Shown here in pieces: positions 56,667 through 64,000 of a stretch of 64,000 nucleotides of DNA. Both the position numbers and the translations under genes were made by a program. Source of the DNA: Rehmannia glutinosa (taxonomy: Eukaryota > Streptophyta > Magnoliopsida > Lamiales > Orobanchaceae); NCBI GenBank assembly GCA_016081115.2, contig JABTTQ020001754.1, positions 62,001 to 126,000 of the forward strand, given 5' to 3'. The notes under the pieces were generated by a model that was not told where the DNA came from, did not search any database, and saw only the letters and a program-made list of their open reading frames with translations. How positions within the stretch are numbered: the stretch's first letter is position 1; each line of letters opens with the position of its first letter.

Positions 56667-58374
56667 GAGTGGTATCAAAGTCTAGCTGTAGGTTCTGTAG
56701 ACTATCCATGTTCATAAACTAAGGACTTGTGGAGCACAGCTATGCCAGTAAGTTTCATATTATTGTAAAATGTTGTTATATGTTCTTTTTAAGATATATT
56801 AACGGGTATTTCATTGTTTGCACATCGATTTATTAGGGAATGTAGTAGTATGTGAAGTTTGAAGAATTTCTATAGTGAGTTTTGATAGAACTGGATTAGA
56901 ATTTGTTCTATATGATGACACATATGTTAAGAACACCAGTTAGAGGTTCTTGGGATAACACCATCAATAGATTACTTCAACATAGCAACTTAAGAAGAAG
57001 AGGATGAACTTGATTTATGTGTACAATTTTAGGTTTTCCTATATCTAAACTTAAATGGTTCCATAACTAGGTTAAGTTTGAATGATTAAAAAGTTAACAA
57101 GTATATGTAAATGTCGATTATAAGGAAATTATTGTAGGATAGGCATCAAATCGATAGTTTTAGAGGTGGTCTAAGATAAGATAGCGATGATAAAAGTTTC
57201 GAGGTAAAGATAATATCGAGGTAGAGATGATAATAATAGTTGATTACATAGAGTGATGCATTGACAGAGAAAAATATAATATATTTATTACTATTTATAT
57301 ATTTTATGGTCTGCATAACTTTAGAGTAATTCTATGTACAAATTTAGCTAACAAAAGGATATGCATAGACAAGGGGTTTATCTTTTGTTTGTAAGAGTTA
57401 GCCTTGAGGTTATCACTACCTTGTTTTACGTATTGTTCATATTATTTTTGTTGGAAATTTTGGCTCTTTGATTTTATGTAAATTATGCTAAGTTATCCCG
57501 ACAAGCATGACTATGAACCACATACTTTTATTGAAAGTTGGAGAACCTTAAGTGAAATTATTGTTCATTTTGTCAAGCAATTTTAAGGCCTAGTGAGACT
57601 CTTAAGTATATCTTAAAACACGAATATGCCAGACATAATGATAAACTTTGAGGTTTTGTACAGGTTATTTTAATTAAGCTGGATGTACTCCATAATATAT
57701 ATATATATATATATAGGTTCTCAATGTTAAGAATTCTTAGATAAACTGAGAAGATATGATTTTGAGGATTGATTTTAGGTTTGAATTACCATTTTGGTTT
57801 CTTCTTGAGAATTAGTTGAGTAGTGTTCTAATTATTTTCTTTATAAGCTTGATGATTGTAGGTACATTTATGATGATATTCATTGATCTTGATGAATAAA
57901 GGTGTCGACAGTCTCATATATATGGGTATGTTTATGGTGGTATTCACTGACATATTAGAGCACACATGATAATATGAAAATATCAACGTTACTTGAGGAT
58001 GTTAAAGACTCTGAATAAGGAAGTAAGAAAAACAAAAATTAAGTTTGTGACATGTTGTTATACAATACCATATTTTGGACTAGTAATTCTAAAGAAAGTT
58101 TGTGTAAATACATAGAACCCCAAGGGTATATTTTTATTACTAAAAAAAGAGAGAGACTAACAATGTGATAGAACTTATGAGTTTTTTTGGGATCTTTGTT
58201 GACTGGACTAGCTTAGAATTAGGATTCCATCATAATGGTCCTCCTTTGGTTTACCGAAGGAGTGTTTTTAAAGGTGCGAGCTAGATATGCTGAGTAATTT
58301 CTGGTATGTCTCGTGATCACTATTCACAAGAAGAAGATATTGGGTACTCATTTAACCTATCTTTTAGATGTTTT
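56667..58374 (+). mobile_element. Decayed interior of element K
   Basis: The primer site (56670-56681, one base off TGGTATCAGAGT) and a leader with a possible start ATG near 56743 are followed by AT-rich sequence with no recognisable gag or pol motif. A (TA)n run lies at 57694-57715. The CACTA element sits at the right end. I cannot assign the K lineage with confidence; the LTR end and primer site would suit a Tekay/Del-type element. Confidence 0.4.
56670..56681 (+). other. Primer binding site of element K
   Basis: TGGTATCAAAGT starts 3 bases after the LTR end. It resembles the tRNA-Met site TGGTATCAGAGC. Confidence 0.6.
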
Positions 58375-59974
58375 CACTACAACATAAATGATATTAGGTA
58401 ACACTTAGAAAATGTTACCTAATGGCCATAAAATGTTACTATAGACAATAGGTAGCATTTTTATTGTGCTGCAATTGCCCGTGCTACCTATAATCTAAGG
58501 TATCACTTTATTAGCTTTTAGTGACACTTTTTTAAGTGTTACATTAAGTTTTTTATTGGTAACACTTTGAAGCAATATTTCTAAAGTGTTACATATGAAT
58601 CTTATGTAACACTTTTTGTAACACTTTTTTATATTTGTAACACTTTAAAAAGAATACTTCTACAGTGTTACATATGAATCTTATGTAACACTTTATTGTA
58701 ACACTTCGTAGAAATACTATTTTTTGCCACAAAGTAGATTTGAACCCATGACCTGTTATTTGTGGAAGTGACAATTTGCCACTAAGCTAAGTTGATTCTT
58801 ATTACAACTTTTGCTTTGTTTTCTAGACACACACACACACACACACACGCATATATATATAAATTATATTAATGTATATATAATATATTTTACATAATAA
58901 ATATTATATTATATAATATATGTATTAAATTATACTATACACTGTATATATCAAATTTTATATTATATAGTATATAGTTTGAAAATCATATTATGTTATA
59001 TATTAAAGGACACAACAAATTAAAAATATCAAAAATATATAAAATAAATTTATCGACTGATAAATATTCAATTGGGAAAAATAAAAATATATAAACATAT
59101 AAAATTAATTTACCGACAGATAAAAAAGTTCTAACAGTAAAAAAATTAAGTAATAAAATAAATAATGAAAAAATAATTTACCGACGGAAAAATTCCTAAG
59201 TAATTACCGACAACATCAATTTTCATTGGTAATTTTTTTAAAAAAGTAAAAAAAATAAAAAAGGTTAACGACGAAATTGTCTCCGTTAGTAAAATTAAAA
59301 AATAAATAAATAATAATAATAAAATATATACATGCGCATTTTTCGCCGGTATTACGATGAAATTAATTACCTCCGTAAAAAATAAAAAAAAATAAAAGCA
59401 AAACTAAAATACTTTATAAAAAGAAAACAAAAATTCAGTTAAAAAAAACAGAGTACATGATGTCTACAATTTTTAGGTTTGGTAATTTTTTTTTGTCTTC
59501 ACCTATTTTGTGACATCAATTAATTAAATAAATCGTTGACATGATTTAATGATAGTTATATAATTTTGTGTTACTAAAATATAGCCTAAAAAGTGTTACA
59601 ATCAATAAAATATAGTGTTGCCAAGAGTGCTTCTTAAATAAAGTGATACATTTTTGCGTTACAAAAGAAATAACAAAAAAAGTGATACTTAAAAAGTGTT
59701 ATTTATATAAAAGTGTTACATATAAGTATTACATATTAAAAAAAAAGTGTTACCTATTTGCGTTACAAAAGAAATAACAAAAAAAGTGATACTTAAAAAG
59801 TGTTACTTATATAAAAGTGTTACATATAACCGTTACATATTGATAAAGTGCTACAAAAGTGTTACATAAATATTGTAACGTAAAAAGTGTTACAAACAGG
59901 TGTTACATATATACCTTATGTAAAAAGTTCTACAAAAATTGTGTTACCTAATGTCATTTATATATGTTGTAGTG
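58375..59974. mobile_element. Non-autonomous CACTA (En/Spm-type) element
   Basis: The ends are inverted repeats beginning CACTACAACATAAATG (left) and CATTTATATATGTTGTAGTG (right), with AGGTAACAC and GTGTTACCT just inside. Flanks are TTT at 58372-58374 and 59975-59977, the 3 bp duplication expected for CACTA. Both subterminal regions carry many GTGTTAC/GTAACAC units in both orientations. The interior (about 58830-59480) is AT-rich, with CA/TA microsatellites and several ACCGACGG-like units. No transposase is present, so it would depend on an autonomous relative. Confidence 0.93.
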
Positions 59975-60040
59975 TTTCCATATATTATTTTAAGTACATT
60001 TATATGATTATGAGATAGTAAGTTGATATAAAAAAAAAAC

Positions 60041-61620
60041 TGTTGGGAAATTTACTGTTTAGATTTTGATGAATGCCATGTAAAACTTAGACTAGAAAGT
60101 TGGCACCCCATTTTCCTTTTGATTTGTATTGTAATAGATAGGGTTGAACAAGCTGGGTCAAGTCAGCTAAGCCTAGGAATACAAGAAGTCAACTGAAGAC
60201 TAGATTAAAGACTCCGCTGTGAAGCAGCTGAGTGTGGCAAGGAAGAGATGTCAAGGACTCGATTGAAGGAGTATCAGCTATGATACAGATGTATGAAGAG
60301 TCAGTCAAGTCAACTCAAGAAGCCAAGTCTCAAGTTGAAGTGACAGATGAGTCATCCATTGATTGGAAGCTAACTCAAAGTCACCTGGGGAATAAAGGAC
60401 TGCAGTCAAGTCAAGACAACTGAACGAGATCCGTTGATAAAAGTCAAGAATGTTACTCAGAATAGTAGCCTGTTAAAGTCGTCAGAGATAAAGTATTAGT
60501 TCCAGTTGTGTGCAAAACGAACAAACCAATGGGAAGCACTGCACCAAGTGTCAGAAACGCTGCAATGCTGCAAGACATTAAATACGAGGAAATATCAACA
60601 TCAAGGACTGCAACAAGACAAGCCAACGAACACAATTGACTTTTGAAAATTAGCATGTCTCTTCAATGGGCAGATTTTTGAAAGTTCACTATAAAAGGCT
60701 GAGGAATCACTTTGAGAAAAGGTTACCTTGCACACCTGAGATAACAAGCAATATTCAAACTGTAACCTGCAAAATATTCTCAAGTTATTCAAGCAAAATC
60801 CTAAAGCCTAAATCTCGAAGGAAATCGATCCAACACTAAGCTGTGAAGGAAAGACAACTTCAAACTGTTGAAGAGGAAACTTTTGAAGAATCAAAAGGGG
60901 TCTACTTTCCAAGGAGGATTGTAGGAAGGTTCAAGGTCGAACCAATCTCAAGTTGTTGGAGGGCTTCGTGATCAAGTCCAAGAAGCTTGAGAAAGTAAGC
61001 TGAAGTAGCAAGGCAGCCGCCCTGCTGTGAAGAAAGTTTTGAGTCGGACGAGAAGCCATTTGTGTGACCAAGGCATCTCGACATCGAGTCCCAAAGGAGC
61101 AAGTCAGCTGTGTGATCAAGACTTGTATCAGGACTGATAACCACTTTGTGAATTGATCATTACTTAGTGGATTCCTCCAGGAGTTGGAGAAGAGAGGAGT
61201 AGAAGAATTACCCTATCTTCGAACCTCTATAAAAATTATTGTGTCATTTGCATTTCAGCATTTTATTTCTGCATACTCACTTCATGTATGCTGACAATTT
61301 GCTATCCAACTGATAAGTAACAAAGTGCTAAAACCAAGTGTTAAAATAAAATTAAATCAAATAGAAGGGTGTTAAGTCTTCCGCTGAAAAACTCATCACA
61401 GCCAAGTTAAGATTTATCCTAAACAGCTGAGTTATTCTATCAACAAACTCTATAGTCGAAATTGAGTGGCTAACTCTGTTGATTAACTAACTTAGTTGTC
61501 CCTCAAGGACTTAGCTGTGTACTTAACTCTGTAATATTTTAAAAGGACTTAAATCGAAAAGTTGGTAAGGTTTATTCAACCCCCCCTTCTAAACCTTACT
61601 CACACCCCTTGGGACCTACA
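60041..61620 (+). repeat. 5' LTR of element E
   Basis: 1580 bp, TGTTGGGAAATTTACTG to GGGACCTACA, the longest LTR of the family in this window. The same landmarks occur as in 26973 and 44725: GAAGTTGGCACCCCATTTTCC near the start and a C-run near the end. Confidence 0.93.
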
Positions 61621-61622
61621 AG

Positions 61623-61634
61623 TGGTATCAGAGC
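61623..61634 (+). other. tRNA-Met primer binding site of element E
   Basis: TGGTATCAGAGC lies 2 bases after the LTR end. This is the standard copia primer site and the reference for its loss in A and B. Confidence 0.93.
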
Positions 61635-61743
61635 GGTTGGTTCATTGAGCACTGGTTACTGAACTAGACCTCCAATCTTTCAAATGAATTTTTTTTAACA
61701 CTTGCTCTTTCAAAAGTCATTTTTATTCAGCAAAGTTATTATC

Positions 61744-64000
61744 ATAGAAGCAAATTTGACACGCATTCCTATGTTCACTATTGAAGAATTTGATGACTAG
61801 AAAATTCGCATGCAGGCTCATCTATCTGCTTTACATGATGAAATGTGGATAGTGATAGAGGATGGGCCACGCAAATCCGAAAGTGAACACAACAGAAAAA
61901 AGAGAGATAGAGTCAAGGAGAAGAAAGCTCGGCTCTTTGAAGCAAGACCAACCCTGGTTGAGAAACCAAGGACTGAATGGACAAACGAGGACAGAAGAAG
62001 ATACAACTTGGACAATGTGGCCAAGGACATACTTTACAAAACTTGGACAAAGCAATGTTCAACAAAGTCAAATCTTGTCAAACTGCAAAACAAATCTGTG
62101 ATAAATTAACTTTAATTTGTGAAGGATCTGAGCAAATTAAAGAAAATAAATTGTCCGTTGTTGTACGAGAAATTTGAAAATTTTAAAATGCTTGTGTGGT
62201 GAAACCTTGGATCACCGGTGGATGCTCGATTCATCGAAATCACAAATGAATTATCAAAGACTTGGGAAAGAATATACATAGAAGGAAATGTGTATGAAGA
62301 TTCTGAGAAGCCTCCCAGCTGAATGGGAAATGAAGGTCATGGCCCTGAGACATTCAATGAACCTCACAACAACATCCAATCATGATCTATTCTCAGAACT
62401 CAAAGCCTACGAGTTTGAGCTGAGAAGAAAAGATCAAGAGGAGACAATTGTACCCAAAACAGCTGCACTTATAGTCAAGGAAGGGAAGAGAGCTGAGGTT
62501 AAGGAAGCTATTGACCAGGAGGAAATTGCCTTGATGGTTAAAAGATTCAACAGTTTCTTCAACAAGAACTATAAAAGAAACAAGGGTGAATCCTCCAAGA
62601 AACATTCAGCTCTCTCCAAGTCAAGGGACGATAGGCCACCCAAGAGAGCTGAGCATCAAAAGGTTGAATATCGTAGAGCGATAACCCAAGAACGGAAAGA
62701 AGCGATCAAAGAGTGAAAACTTGTGTGTTGGAACCGTAGACAACCAGGACACTTTGCTATTGACTGTCCATACCCTGTAGTCAATAAATACAGGAATGAA
62801 GAAGAAAGAAGAGTCTTCAGAGAAAGAAGACGGGAAAAGAAAATGGCTATGTTGGGTCAGAGAGACTCACTGAGACACTAAGTCAAAAAAAAGCGGACTC
62901 GAGAGAGTAGTGAAGTCTGACTACTCAAGTGATTCTGAAGAAGAAGCAATGATCTGTCTAATGGCTAAAGAACAAGATCAACCTGAACAAGAAGATGAGG
63001 TGCACTCTAACTCATCTCACTCAGATTCTAGTGATAGTGATTGTGACACACACTTCATCACCCACTGATCTTTATGATTCATTAGGCAAAATGATGAAAG
63101 ACTTTGAGCACATTAAATCCTCACACACACTATTAAACGAGGGGAAAACGGCCCACTCAAAGCAAAACTCACGGTGACTAAAGAGCTTAGTACTCTGAGT
63201 CACATAGCTGATGAGAACAAAGAGCTGAAGGCTAAGAATGCTAAACTAATTGCAGAGATAGCTGCTATAGAAAAGAGGGAAAATGATCTCAAAAATGTGA
63301 TTGCATCATTTACAAGGCATCCAAATCATTGGATGACCTTATTATGAGCCAGAAAGAGTGTGGAGATAAGACAGGCATAGGATTCAATTCTTTTGTGTAC
63401 AGTCAAACTCCCAGAGTGATTTTGGAAAAAGGATCTTCAAGTAGTGAAGCATCTCAAAAATCCAAGACACCAAATGTTGCACACACATTCATTCCAAAGC
63501 ACAATCACAAACAAACTGGCCTTGGATATAAAGGAAAAGGAAAACAGCCAGTTGAGTATGCTGAGAGGACAGCTGAGAAGAATCCAGCAGAGTTCCTCAG
63601 CAAACTTCAAATAGGAAGTACTCTGTGAAGAACAAACAGAGCTACCAAAAACCCAGAAGTTTTATCAAAGAAACACATATGATGGAAATGGTAGAAACTA
63701 CCCAAGCGAACCTGATTGGAATAATGTGAAGTATCAGCAAAGACCTATGGAATATAAGCCCAAATGGAAAAGGCCTAGAACTCAGCAAAGGTCATTCCAA
63801 AGGCAAAAGAGCTATCATTAGCACACATATGCACCCAGGCACTACACTCAAAAATATCACAACAACCCAAAGAAGGCAATTGCTAAAACACACACACAGG
63901 CATACAGACAAAAGAGACAGTTGTATGAACCTAAAGCCCCCAAGCAATTTGCCAAAGTGAGTTATGATTATGGCATAGATAGATGGCAACCTCTTAGTGT
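61744..64000 (+). pseudogene. Element E gag (broken, cut by the window end)
   Basis: The N-terminus aligns with A gag, but the start codon is ATA (61744) instead of ATG, and a Trp codon is TAG at 61798. Then follow LSALHDEMWIVIEDGP, LRSLPAEWEMKVMALRHSMN and the KRFNSFFNKNYKRNKGES segment. In the zinc knuckle (62726 onward) the second Cys is Arg (CWNRRQPGHFAIDC). The acidic Ser/Asp run (63010-63060), the coiled-coil-like stretch and the basic tail rich in Gln and Tyr follow to 64000. Several frameshifts coincide with lost or altered CAG/CTG sites, so part of the damage may be assembly error. Confidence 0.87.

Larger units (their letters stand above)
60041..64000 (+). mobile_element. Sirevirus-type Ty1/copia element E (5' part)
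   Basis: A complete 5' LTR (60041-61620), an intact primer site (61623-61634) and gag up to the window end. Homologous to A and B along its whole length. The rest of the element lies right of the window. The left flank is aaaac (60036-60040). E is the only one of the three copies that still has its primer site. Confidence 0.9.

Overview
This window is plant nuclear DNA, most likely from an angiosperm. It holds no host gene that I can recognise and is almost entirely layered transposable elements. The diagnostic families are Sirevirus-type Ty1/copia elements with tRNA-Met primer sites, Athila, TAT/Retand and Tekay/Del Ty3/gypsy elements, a plant L1-type LINE, a CACTA element, a hAT MITE and a Helitron helicase remnant. 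No rRNA, tRNA or CRISPR array is visible. Almost every reading frame carries stops or frameshifts, so most entries are pseudogenes.

Left block (1-20775), all minus strand. A very decayed copia element (1-4398) sits in the 3' region of a Sirevirus copy (element A, 4399-13357). A also carries a foreign solo LTR inside gag (9433-10889). A is inserted in the integrase C-terminus of an Athila element (G1, 13358-about 20449), which also carries a 726 bp hAT MITE with a perfect 8 bp target duplication and a second GC-rich insertion. A short Helitron Pif1-helicase remnant follows.

Middle block (20776-47885). One L1-type LINE on the plus strand is bounded by a 14 bp target duplication whose copies lie 27 kb apart. 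An Athila-type solo LTR sits in its 5' UTR (duplication ACGCC). Its ORF2 is split by a second Sirevirus (element B, 26973-46243). B's gag is split by a TAT/Retand gypsy element (G2, 30497-35977, duplication GGCAC). The insertion order is therefore LINE, then B, then G2. B keeps gag, PR, IN, RT and RNase H, then a 4.6 kb third open region of unknown function with its own TATA box and a good plant start context, then a polypurine tract and the 3' LTR.

Right block (47886-64000). There are LTR fragments (one with a palindrome array), a degenerate gypsy leader, a Tekay/Del chromovirus 3' half with a 2.2 kb LTR, another gypsy LTR with primer site, a 1.6 kb non-autonomous CACTA element, and the 5' half of a third Sirevirus copy (E), cut off by the window end.

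The element families cooperate only in the usual sense: gag and pol products copy the element RNA, and autonomous relatives mobilise the MITE and CACTA copies. The signals most worth a second look are the Sirevirus third ORF with a promoter-like region conserved in two copies, primer-site losses in two of three Sirevirus copies, and many small differences at CAG/CTG sites that look like assembly error and could inflate the apparent decay.
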